Translations under genes and position numbers: made by a program
Shown here: positions 53,887 through 64,000 of the stretch, piece by piece
Layout: every line of letters starts with the position of its first letter
Position numbering within the stretch: position 1 is the stretch's first letter
Assembly: GCA_003117195.1 (NCBI GenBank)
Contig: BDSI01000012.1
Location: 1,381,928-1,445,927 of the forward strand
Reading direction: 5' to 3'
DNA from: Eudorina sp. 2006-703-Eu-15
Taxonomy: Eukaryota; Chlorophyta; Chlorophyceae; Chlamydomonadales; Volvocaceae
Length of the DNA stretch: 64,000 nt
The notes under the pieces: generated by a model
What the model saw: the letters and a program-made list of their open reading frames with translations, nothing else
The model's database searches: none
Told to the model about the DNA's origin: nothing

Positions 53887-56800
53887 CTAATGCTGCTGTG
53901 GCTGCTGTGGCTGCTGCCGCTGCTCCGCCCCTCGCTGCTGCTCCCGTTCGACCATCTTCATAATGAACTTGCTGACCTGCGCGACGCACGCAACGCAAGT
54001 ACGCAGCAGACTTGGGGTGCCGTACTGGCTGCTGAGACCCCCGAACCCGCCTCCAGCACATGTGACCCACCCACCCGGCACCCATGTGGGTGGGGCGGCT
54101 CCCTAGACACCCTAGCCATGCCCGGCCCTTCCCCAGCCCTTCACAGCCCTTCACAGCCCTTCCCCAGCCCTTCACAGCCCTTCACAGCCCTTCACAGCCC
54201 TTCACAGCCCTTCCCCAGCCCTTCACAGCCCTTCACAGCCCTTCACAGCCCTTCCCCAGCCCTTCACAGCCCTTCACAGCCCTTCACAGCCCTTCACAGC
54301 CCTTCACAGCCCTTCACAGCCCTTCACAGCCCTTCACAGCCCTTCACAGCCCTTCACAGCCCTTCCCCAGCCCTTCACAGCCCTTCACAGCCCTTCACAG
54401 CCCTTCACAGCCCTTCACAGCCCTTCACAGCCCTTCCCCAGCCCTTCACAGCCCTTCACAGCCCTTCCCCAGCCCTTCACAGCCCTTCACAGCCCTTCCC
54501 CAGCCCTTCCCCAGCCCTTCACAGCCCTTCACAGCCCTGCCCCAGCCCTTCCCCAGCCCTTCACAGCCCTTCCCCAGCCCTGCCCAGACGTGCGACCCTG
54601 AGCCCCTTTTCCGCTGCTTCGGAAGCCTCACACGGGCCCGCCATCTGCTCTGCCGGTCACATCCGAGTACAGTACTGCGCCGAGGCCCCTGACTTGTCGC
54701 AACACAGACGGCTTTCCCCGGCTGCACTCAGCCGCGCCCAGACCTGGCCATCAGCCCCCTTACTGCGGTGCTGCTCCTCCTGCCACACATACCGATACGG
54801 TTCCCCCATTCCTCCAACATCTAGATTTAGCCATGCGTTCCCGCTACACCCTGTGTCCCTGCTACACGCAACGAACGATCGCGCACGCAAGCGCAAACGG
54901 TTCCCTGCGGCCGCACCCACGACCCGCCTTCCCCTCCTGCTGCGGTATATCCAGCTCTCCACGCATCCAGACTCACCTGAGCGTGCTCCCTGACCAGAAA
55001 GTCGGCGGTGGTGTCGTCCGCATGAGCCGCCATGAGCTTATCGCTGCACTTGGCCGCCACCCGCTTGTACGGCTCCTTGCCCAGCAGGCCCGCGCGGTAC
55101 AGCGGCCCCAGCGTGGCGGTGACAAAGGCCCGGACCTGGGTGACCCGCGGGTCGGTGACAGAGGCGGCGGCCAGGAGTTAACCCATCGGTCCAAACGAGC
55201 GAACCTGATGATATGGGGCGACAGCGCGCCAAGCTGGGGCGTTTTGGTTATTGGTCAGTGCTATGTACCGCCGTCTGCATTGCACAATGCGCTTTCGGGG
55301 AACAGGGAGGGTAGGCGAGCTTAGACATGGATCCAAAGCGCGACGGGTACGACAGCGCTTCTTTCAAGACTGGTGTTTCCTTTTCACAGGCCCCAGAGCC
55401 CGGCGCGCACGGACTCTTCTGCACATTCTACCGTAACGTCTGGTAACCGCCCCAAGATGTAGGTGTAGGCGTAGGTGCGCCTTTGACCAGACGGACGAGC
55501 GAAGCCCCCAGCTTGACCCCACCTGCTGACGTAGCTTCTGACGAGGCTCGGTCTGCTCCCACTCCTCGCTCGACATGTTGCCACGGGCCGTGGCTGCCCC
55601 CGCCTGCTGCAGCTGCGGCTGTACTGGCTGGCCCTGCGGTCCCCGGCCCTGCTTTCCGGCAGCTGCAGGCGGCAGCGAGCCGCTCCCCCGGCTTTGCAGC
55701 GGCGGCGCACCCTCCCGGGCCCCCGTCCCGCCCACTCCCTTGGAGTCCAGGCCTCGGGCCGCTGGGCCGCTGGGGCTGCGGCTGCGCTTCTTGTTGTCTG
55801 GCTTGTTCTGTTCCTGCAGTCCCGCAGCCCCTGGCCCGCGGCCCACTGGACCGTCCCTCTGGCCCCGAGCCGCACCACCCGCGGCCCCCACCAGTCCCGC
55901 CTCATCTTGACGCCGCCTCTTGGCAGCACCCAGGGCGACGGGGCCACCCGCGTCGACGCGGCCGTTCGCCGCCGCGGCTGCCGCGCCTGCGGCCGTTGGC
56001 CGCCCGGCAGAGGCCGCCGCTGCAGCCGGCGCCTGCGCCTGCGTGGCAGGCCCCGGGCGCGGCCCTGCCGGCTTCCTGAACCCCGCCGGTGCGCCCACGG
56101 GACTGGCCACCCGCCCTGCCGCTGGCGCTGCCGCCGCAGATGGGTTGCGCTCCGGAACCTTCAGGGATGGTGCCTTCGGCGCCGGTGCCGGGGTAGTTGC
56201 CCGTGCAGGAGCAGGCGCTGATGCCGGGGCAGGCGCCGCAGGCGGCTGCGAGCCAGCGGGTGCGGCCTTCTCGTCGTCCGCGCCGGACTCCGACTCGGAG
56301 CCGAAGAGGTCCTCGTAAGGCGCGTCCGGCACGTCCTCGCCATCCTCGCTGCCGGCGCCGGCGGCCGCAGCGCCCGCCGGGGCCGCCAACGCGGCCGCTA
56401 TGGCCGCGGCCGCAGCGCTGTCCGTGACCTGCACCGGCCCCAGGCCGCCCGAGCCGGCCCTGGCAGCAGCATCGGCGGCAGCCTCGACGTCGGCTGCGCC
56501 GACGCCGCTGCAGCTGCCGCTGCCGGTTTTCCGGAGGGGGACCCGGCCTGCCTCGTCGTCCGATTCGCTGTCCTCGAACAACTCCGCCACGGCCGCGTCG
56601 TCGCCCTGCTGGACAGCACCACCCGCTGCGGCTGCGCCGGCATCGGCCGACGACTTGCCGGACCCGGCGCGACCCGTGGGGCTGTCCGGCTTTAAGCCAC
56701 CACCTGCCACCGCGGATCCAACGGTCTCGGTCGCTGTTGCTGCTCCCATTGCGGCGCGCTTGGCTGCGCGTGCTCCAGCCGCGTCATCCGCGGACGGCAT

Positions 56801-59800
56801 ACGGCGTTTGGTGCCCGGCATGGTCAAGGCGCCGGCGCCGGCAGCAGCGCAAGCAATGGAACCAGCGCTACCTGGCCTTGCGGGCGCCTTGCCTGGCGCG
56901 GCTGGCGCTCCAGCTGCTGTCGCCACGGCGCCGCCGTTGCCCGTCGCGGTCTTGGTCTTGGCAGCCCCGCCGCCGCTGCCGTATTTCTTGCTGAGGTTCC
57001 TGACCTGCTCCTCCGACAGCTGCAGGCGCTCCGGTTCGGCCTTGGTCTGCGGGGTGTGGCCAGGGCGTTGGGGTATGGCTTGCGGGTAGCTGAGGGAGGT
57101 TAGCTATTTGTGCCTCTCCGGAAGGGGGTGGGGGTTACGGGGACACACACCGGCACAGCCTTCACCGGGTCATTGCAGGATGGGCACACCTGGACGGCTG
57201 ACGCAACCGTACGACAGCCCTGTGTGTACGGCGGCCAGAATTGCAGTCGCAGCACACACACAGCACGTCGGGCTGGGTCGCGCAGGTTACTTTTTTCTAA
57301 ACATAGCGCGTGGGGTCAGGTCGGCTAGGCCGGCACGTTTGCATTGACCACCGCAGTGGCCAGCGGCGGTCCGGCCCTGCACCCCGTGCAGCTGCGCGGG
57401 TCAGCTAGCCGCGCGCGGATGCCCCCTTCCCCCATCGGCCGCCCCATGTGGGCGCCCGCTGCCCCGCCAACCGACCTTCCTGAACAGCAGCTCGTAATTC
57501 ATTTTGGAGGTGACCTGCCGGTAGATGGCCATCTCGTGCTGCCCCGCAGCCGCCACGGCGACCTTCCGAAGCTCGGGCTCGCTGGAGACGGCCTGGGGGG
57601 CCGGGGGGGGTGGGGGGGGCCGGGGGGGGGGGGCGGGCGCGGGTCGTCTAGGGGCCGGATGGCAGGGGCCGACGAGGTCTGGGGCCTGGGTGCTCACGCG
57701 CCGCACCGCGATGGTCATCAGCGCGCGAAACGGGCGGGCCGGAGACCTCCGATACCGCGCTGCTGCGACGCAAAGGTCGCAGACTCCCTTTACCTCTGCA
57801 GAGACCCGTGCGCCGCCGGACGCTGCACGGACACCGGCGGCGAGATACCCCTCCCTCCCCTGCAGCAGCGCCGTTTGAATATCTCTACCAATTTCCTATA
57901 TCCCTCCCTGCAACACCACCCCCTCAGCGCGCGCCAGGCGACATGCCGCTCTGCGGTCTGCCGCACCCCGCGGCAAACTGTGCGGACTGCCAGAGCGTGG
58001 ATTCGGTGGAGAAATAACCACGTGGTGGGATCCGCACGAGCTCGGTGGAGCGGACCGAGGGACCGAGGGTCAGACACCGCTACCGCAGAAGGGACCACCC
58101 CTGCCCCGCAGGCCATGATCCCTGGGGCACAGCACAGCACAGCACAGCACAGCACCCCCTGAGGCCCCCGAGCCGCCAAACGGGTTAGCCCCACACACGC
58201 ACTGGGCCAGGGTGGTTCGGGCGGGTTCCCAGCTAATCAGCCGCACTGACCTGCACGGCCCGGGCCTCCGGCACCCGGGCGCGCTGCAGCGCGATCGCGA
58301 GGTAGGAGCCGGTGAGGGAGTGCGCCGCCTCCTGCCGCACAAGCCGCGGAATCGAGGACCGCGGCACGTACGTCACGAAGGCCCGCTCCGGAACCGGCAC
58401 GGCATCGGCCAGCGGCTTGACCACCGTGATAAGGCCCGCGGCGGGGTCGGCTGCAATGCGGAGGGCGGGACGCACAGCAGCGCGGGATGAGCTCATGCGG
58501 CATGCTGCGGCTTGACGCTCAAGCCGCACGCGCGGCGAGCACGCCGCCCTGTTCGCCTTGTTAACTAGATCTCCATGTGGGGCAGTGTGCGCACACGTGT
58601 GCGTGGTGAGAGGCATAACAACATCATGGCACCGCACCGCACCGCACCGCACTGCCCTGTACCACACTGCACTGCACCACAGGACGCAAGCCGCGCATTC
58701 AACTTAATATATCTAGGTACCGCCAAGCATCGACCTTCTCCACCTTACCAGCAGGAGCTGCACCAGCAGCCTTGCCTGCGTTCGCGCCATGCGCGCCTCC
58801 GCCTGCTGCTGCCGCAGACGCTGCTGCGGGCCGCGCCGCCTCCCGCTTCGCCACCAGCTCGGCCGCTCGCAGCACCAGCGCCCTGGCGGTCAAGCCGCTC
58901 GTCGGCGCCGCCGCGATCTGCTGCTCCATCTCCGCGAGGTCCGCCTCCAGCTCCTTCAGGTCCTCCTCTGTCAGGATTCCGCTGCCGCTCCGAGTGCCGC
59001 CACCGCTACCGCTGCCCGTGGTTTCGGCTGCAGTCCCCGACGCGCCTGGTGGAGCTGCTGCAGCCCCAGTGGCCGCGTCCTTAGCCCCGGCCGCCAGCCG
59101 CGCCGCCAGTGCCGCCGCGACGGCGCCCTTGGGTTTGGTCAGCACGGGCGCCGCCGCCGCCGCCGCTGCAGCGGCGGCGCCGGCGGCGGACTTCGTCCGC
59201 TGCTGCTGCTGGCTGAGCCGCTCTTGCAGCCGCTCTCGCAGCCGCTCCTCCTCCTGCTCTTTTTGTGTTTTGGTTGCCGCCGTCTTCGCCTCCTCCGCCT
59301 CCCGCCGCTGCCGCTCCTGCTGCGCGCGCTCCTGCAGCTGCTGCTGCCGCAGCCGCCGCGCCTTCTCCAGCATCGCCTGCGTCGCGGCGTCCACCTCGGG
59401 GCGGGCCTGCTCCCGGCTTCGACCCAGCGGCTTGGGCGCCAGGGCATCCGCCGCGGCCGCGGCTCCACACGATTTCTTACCAGGCTCAGGCCGGGACCGC
59501 CGTTCTGAGCCAGCCGCCTCGCCTCCCTCTTCCTGCTCCTCTGGCGCCGGCTCCCGCAGGGCGTCCTCCTCCTCCTCACGCTCCTCCTCGTGCCCCGGTT
59601 CCTCCGAAGATTTTGACGGCTGCACTTCTGATGGTGAGGCGGCACGGGCCGGCGGCTCCGCGCCGGTCTGCTCCTGCGCCTTCGCCGGCTCCTCTTTACC
59701 CGGCGGCGGCTTCGTTGCGGCCTGCCCCTTTGCGAACCGGCTGCGAGGCAGCAGCCCCGCCGCGGCCGGCTCCTGCTCCTTTCCTTGCTGCTGCTCTCTC

Positions 59801-62800
59801 GCCGCCTGCGCCGCTGCCGCCGCCGCCGCCGCGGCCTGCTGCTGCTGCTGCAGCTCCCGGGCCGCCTTGCGCCGCGCCTCGATCCATTGGATGGCGTTCA
59901 CGGTCGCGCTGCAGGGCCCCGACGGCTTCGGCGGCGAGTCGTCCTGAGACGTACCCAGCGCGGTCCCACCCGCCGCCAAACCACCGCCCGCGGCCTTGGC
60001 CCCGCCACCCGCCCCCGCATCGGCCGACGTGGAGCCCGACCCCGCTTCGCGGCCGGGCGCGCGCTCCGCCGCCGGCGCCTCAGGCCGCTGCCACTCCGGC
60101 CCCGGATCCCCATCGGGCTGCTCGTCCAGCGGATCGTCGTCCGCATCCTCGCCGTAGTCGCGAGAGGGTGTGTACAACACCGACGGCGGTGGTGACCAGA
60201 GGAGGTGCTGCGGGTGCTGCCGTGGCGCGGTGCGACGGCCGGTGGTGCGCCAGCCGTCCGGGACGAGAGCGGGCGCCGGCGCCGCCGGGCCGCGCCGCTT
60301 GAGCGGGACGTAGCCGGAGGAGCCCGTTCGAGGGTCGCCGCCGTCATCCCAGGTGTCGTACGAGCCGGCGGTAGGGGAAGGCGGACGCGGCGGATCGACG
60401 GCGGGCGGGCGGTAGATGTACGGCGTTGGGTGGCGCAGACCGTGTGTGCCGGCCGCGTCGTGCGGGTCCGGCTGCGGCCTGCCGTACACGGCCGGATGGG
60501 GCTGGTGCGGCTGGTGCGGCGCCGATGGGTGTTGAGCGGGATGTCTGGTATCGTACTCGTATGAGCCGTACTGCTGCTGCCCTTGGTGGTCATGGTAATG
60601 CTCGGTCCGGTGTTGGTACGGCAAGTACGGATCGTGTCCCGGAGGCCGGTTGCCGTACTGCTGTTGGGCGGGTGGTTCAGCTTCGGGGTAGATATGCGCC
60701 GTCGAGGGGTTGTACGACACCACTGCTGGCGCGGAAATGCCGGTCGAGGGCCACGTGAAGTGTACGACTTCACCGTACTGTGGCTGCTGTACGACCGCGG
60801 TTTGCGTCTGCCCTGCGACCATGACCTGCGGCGCTGACAGACCCGAGCCGAGCAGTGCCGCCGCGGCTGGCGGCAGCGCCTCCGAAACCACCGGCACGGC
60901 CACCAGCTGCAGCACGCCGCCGCCACCATGCGCCGAGGGCACGAACTGCACCTGCAACTGCTGCTGCTGCTGCTGCTGTTGCTGCGGCGGCTGAAGCTGC
61001 ACCTGTTGCGGCGGGAGCTGCTGCGCCTGTACCTGCGTCGGCACTTCGTAGGCAGGCACGGCTCCGAACATGACCGGCTGTTGCGGCAGCTGCTGTTGAT
61101 GCTGCTGCAGTTGCGGCTGTTGCTGCAGTTCCGCCCCGCCCAAGGATACAGCAGGCCCTGCGAGGACTGCCGTCTGCGCGGGCTGTTGTTGCGGCGGCTG
61201 GGGATGCTGTACCGCCTGCGGCACCGACAGCTCCTGCGGCTGCTCCTCCGGCTGCCCGGCGGCCTCAGCGGCCGCCCTCGTGGCCGCGGCGACCGCAGCG
61301 ACCGCAGCGGCAATGGCCGCCGCGAGCTCCTCCGGGTCCGCGGACAGCAGCGACGGCAGGGGCCCAGCGACTGAGGCGGCCGCCGACGGATCGTCGGGGC
61401 CCACGGGCACTGATGCGCCGCTGCTCTCGGCGGGTGCGGCGGCGATCGCACTCCCCGGACTGCAATCAGCGGCAGCGCCTGCCGCCGACGCCCCTTCACC
61501 CGCACACGCTGCTGCGCTTGCTAGTGCACCAACGGTCTGCACGCCCATGACGTCGCGGTGATCAGCATTTCCTACCGTCATCGCCGCGGCGGCCGGTGGC
61601 GCCGGAGCGAATAGGTTCGCGGCCGAGGTCGCCGCCGCCGTCGTCGTCGCGCCCGGCAGGGTAAGGACGACCCCCACCGCCCCTTCATCACGGCTCTGAA
61701 GATAACCGGCGGGGTCGGAACACGCCACGCTGACATTTTCGTTGAGGCCCGCGACACCCGCGGGGATATGGCCTGGCTGTACATGTACGGCGCTCGCGGC
61801 AGCGACGGACCCCGGCTCCGATGCCGTGACTGCGGTTGCCGGGTTGGTGCTGGCGGCTCCATTGGAAGCAGCAGCGACCCCAGCTGCAGCTGCAGCTGTA
61901 GCTGTAGCAGCAGCAGCAGAGTTCCGCATGGCGCGTAAGCTTGCGATGGTGGGTGCTTTGAAAACCGGCGGTGCAGGTTGCGACGGCGGTGCGGGTCGTT
62001 GGGCCACGAGTTGGGCCACGGGCTGTGGCGGCTGTGGCGGCTGCTGGGTTGCCGCCGGCTGCGGCTGCTGCAGGGCCTCTGTCGGCTCCGCCACCGAGTG
62101 TCCTGGGGCCACCTCCTGTTGAGACTGCGGCGACCGGTCGGCCGGTTGCGGGGAGTAGCGCTCCGCTGACCGTATCCCCTCTGACTGAGGCGGATGCGCG
62201 GGCGGCTGCAGACGGGACGTGGTCGGGCTTGTGGGCGACTCGTGCGCCGCGGCCGCCCCGCCGCCAGCGGCATGTCCCTGGGGCTGTAGCTGCGATGACG
62301 CGGGTGACCAGTGCCACGCAGCTGGCACGGCCGCCTCTCCTATGATCAGTTCCTGACGCGGCGGCAGGTCCTCCTGCTGCTGGAGCGGCTGGGGCTGCTG
62401 CCCCGGCGGCGGCTGCTCTGCGTGTGCCAGCTGCTCAGGCGGTCCCACAGGCTGCGGCATCCATGCGGTGGAGTCCGCGGCGGCGCAGGGATCGCAGCCG
62501 GACGGGGGAGGCACAGATGCATCTGCGCTGGGCGCGGGCAGGGCCAGTCCGGGGCCGGCCTGCAGAATGGTCAGTTGGTTTACAACAGCATGCGGCAGCT
62601 GCGCAGGCTGCGAGGGCACCGGGCAATGCTGCTCGTGCGGGGACATGAGGCGCGTAACCTGAGGGGGCATGTGCTGGTCTGGGGAACAGATGAAGCCGGG
62701 GCGGCGTATCGCGCCTCCGTCGGGGGCTGCCGCTGGAGCTGGCAAACCGGTGGGCAGAAGGCAGCTGTCGGCGGGCTGGTGTTGGGAAGGGGCCTGGCTG

Positions 62801-63171
62801 CTGCTGTGATCGAAGGAGCTCGCATGCGACGAGCGGCCCGGCCCAGTGCACGGAACCGCTGGCGATGGTGCTGCTGAGACAGGTGCCGTGTCAAATGATG
62901 ATGACTGCGGGTGGGTTGCCTCGGCAGTCCCGGTGAGACCGATGGCCGCCGCCAGCTCGTCCAGCGCCGCGCACAGGCCTCCGGGCAACGCGCCGGTGAA
63001 TCCGACGTCATATGGCGCGCCTGCAGGCCCATATGGTGCTGTACCTGCGCCCGTGGCCAAGTCCATCTCGCGCCCCAAACCGCACGCCACGTCTCCTGGC
63101 ACGGTTTGGGCGCCACCGCAGGCCGGGGCGTTCCACAAGTCCAAGGGTGTGGGAGAGTGCACACCCTCCAT
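53887..63171 (-). CDS. Large low-complexity nuclear protein with SCAF1/PHRF1-like C-terminal module
   Basis: Six exons with fully consistent phases: 63171-58749, 58450-58251, 57592-57476, 57046-55523, 55135-54977, 53976-53887, encoding 2,170 residues. Residues 1-1080 are Gln/Pro/Ala-rich (poly-Q near 730). Helical Q/A and R/E/Q-rich segments follow at about 1097-1124 and 1265-1322, with an acidic run at 1184-1206 and a Leu/Glu heptad-like stretch near 1405-1420. Exon 2 has an order-prone segment (FVTYVPRSSIPRLVRQEAAH). Exon 4 (1581-2088) is acidic and Ser-rich (ELFEDSESDDE, DLFGSESESG) with basic patches such as KRRRQ and KKRSRSPS that look like nuclear signals. Exons 5-6 (2089-2170) give an LRQQVRAFV...LYRAGLLGKEPYKRV...SDKL...VSKFIMKMVERE pattern. 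This resembles the C-terminal helical module of metazoan SCAF1/PHRF1, proteins that bind the RNA polymerase II CTD. No RING or PHD finger is visible. The role is inferred only. Confidence 0.8.
54119..54587. repeat. 10/11-bp minisatellite in the last intron of the large low-complexity gene
   Basis: About 45 tandem units mix CCCTTCACAG (10 bp) with CCCTTCCCCAG (11 bp) on the plus strand. The array occupies nearly half of the 1-kb intron 54,976-53,977. The frame shift between unit types allows open frames through the array that are not genes. Confidence 0.93.
57596..57645. repeat. G-run tract on the plus strand next to an acceptor
   Basis: Several runs of 6 to 10 G separated by one or two bases. 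On the minus strand this is a nearly pure C tract ending in CCAG at the acceptor of exon 3 (57,592), so it serves as the pyrimidine tract. The G strand could form a quadruplex. Confidence 0.8.
58129..58153. repeat. (GCACA)n short microsatellite in intron 2 of the large low-complexity gene
   Basis: About five units. Reverse complement of the pentanucleotide repeat in the heat-shock gene intron 2. Confidence 0.85.
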
Positions 63172-63601
63172 TCCGTAACATTATTTGACCTGAAACAATC
63201 TATCAGGTTATCATCGCATCTGCCGGCGTTTTGTCGCAGAATAACGCCAAAGTCTGGGAGCTTGTTTTGCTGCCTTGCTGTAAGTAGCTTTACACCATCA
63301 CGCCCTGTCCGCACCGTTGTGCGGAAATCTCCGCAGTTCAAGGTGATCGCAGGTTTCAAGTGCCGTACAGAATCGCCCTCAAAAGGCTGTGAAGCCCAAC
63401 GTAAGGGACGCTGGGTAGCAGTCTGAGCACCATTCTATGTTGGTCTTCAGCTTATTTATATGGTCCGGTCTGTGCCGCTCCCAGTTTTACGACTTTTGTT
63501 GTTCGCTATCGTTTCGTTATCATAACTTCCGTCAAATTCCTACACGGTTGTCGTTGTCCGCACTATGAAGCATACGAAAAGTGGTTTAATCTTGCCATGA
63601 A
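63172..63601. promoter_or_regulatory. Shared divergent promoter region
   Basis: About 430 bp separate the start codon of the minus-strand low-complexity gene (63,171) from the start codon of the plus-strand acetyltransferase gene (63,602). Both 5' untranslated regions and promoters must fit here. GC content is lower than in the flanking exons. I see no clear TATA box or known operator. Confidence 0.45.
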
Positions 63602-64000
63602 ATGTTTGCGCATATCGGAGGCGGTCCCGGTGGTTCTCCAAGCACAGCGCTTTACCAAGGACATCCACCTGTGAATCTCTTCTACAGACCACTTCAACAG
63701 TCGGACTATGATGCTCTCAAGGCAGGACAAGCGCGCTGCTATTTGCTGTCGCAAATAGTCTGCAACCACCGGTGTCACGGGTTAAGAACGTGTCGGTTCA
63801 CAGGCGATCCATCGAGACCTATTTCCAATCGACTATGAGGAGGTGTTCTTCAGAAAGGCGGTCACCGGGGAGGACAGGCACGTGGGGCAGGGAATATCTT
63901 TATGGGCACCCCACACCGAATCCTCAACCTTGTGGATACTCGCAGCTCTACGTCACGTAAACGCAGCGGTCACCGTGTCCCTGGTATGGCCCATTCCTTG
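63602..64000 (+). CDS. NAA60: NAA60-like N-terminal acetyltransferase, N-terminal part (3'-partial)
   Basis: Exon 1 (63602-63721, 40 codons) ends in LFYRPLQQSDYDALK. Exon 2 from 63,804 continues AIHRDLFPIDYEEVFFRKAV. Joined, they match the start of the GNAT domain of plant NAA60 (HAT4/GCN5-related) proteins, in which an R-P-aliphatic-Q segment is followed by I-H-R-D and a F-P-aliphatic-x-Y substrate-binding loop. NAA60 acetylates N-termini of membrane proteins; in plants it is reported at the plasma membrane, in animals at the Golgi. The intron 63,722-63,803 would be 82 bp and start with GC (AAG/GCAGGA), ending CACAG; no GT donor in phase is available. The acetyl-CoA motif lies beyond the window, and the downstream end of exon 2 is unknown. 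The start codon is the only in-frame ATG near the domain. Confidence 0.6.

Noticed and set aside
53755..54993. 412-residue plus-strand frame rich in Ser-Gln-Pro-Phe
   Set aside because: Runs through the minisatellite of a minus-strand intron; open only because the units lack stops.
59265..60302. Long plus-strand Pro/Ala/Arg-rich frames over 55.5-63 kb
   Set aside because: Shadows of the GC-rich minus-strand exons; the minus gene has matching splice phases while these do not.

Overview
The window looks like nuclear DNA of a volvocine green alga (Chlamydomonas/Volvox lineage). Exons are GC-rich with Ala/Arg/Gly-rich proteins. Introns are short and spliceosomal. There are long (GT)n arrays, TGTAA candidate poly(A) signals, and a LINE-like protein remnant with the composition of volvocine retroelements. 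This assignment is inferred from sequence style only.

About three quarters of the window is three copies of one very large gene. Copy A (+, 1-11,782) is cut by the window start. Copy B (+, 13,943-32,034) lies in tandem behind it. Copy C (-, 48,185-34,105) is inverted, so B and C converge tail to tail. Splicing 17 exons by eye gives about 3,110-3,140 residues. The protein belongs to the DUF3638/DUF3645 family, known mainly from fungi, protists and algae and of unknown function. I read SF2/SecA-like motor motifs in it: GEGKT, DESDE, RGADL and a GRLRQLGRG block. The copies are a mosaic. The middle part (introns h-i, j-k, o-p) groups B with C, the 3' coding end groups A with C, and the 3' flank groups A with B. 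Copy C reads cleanly from exon b to its stop. Copy B has a doubtful splice junction before exon d and a 3.9-kb intron holding a retroelement insertion. Copy A carries about 13 one-base deletions, all before 3.9 kb, and is clean afterwards.

The introns of these copies hold most of the mobile and repeated DNA. This includes an 802-bp CACTA-like element in C with a matching empty site in A, 16 tandem copies of an exon/intron junction in A, a LINE-like insertion flanked by a 22-bp direct repeat in B, CATT-tailed fragments, a dispersed repeat of about 255 bp, and a 110-bp palindrome.

The right part holds single-copy genes. A three-exon organellar small heat-shock protein (49,718-51,624, +) has two heat-shock-element cores and a TATA-like box upstream. 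A six-exon gene (63,171-53,887, -) encodes a 2,170-residue low-complexity, probably nuclear protein whose C-terminus resembles the SCAF1/PHRF1 C-terminal helical module. The start of a NAA60-like N-terminal acetyltransferase gene (+, from 63,602) is divergent from it and runs off the window. A relic of a small heat-shock gene sits at about 13.1 kb upstream of copy B.
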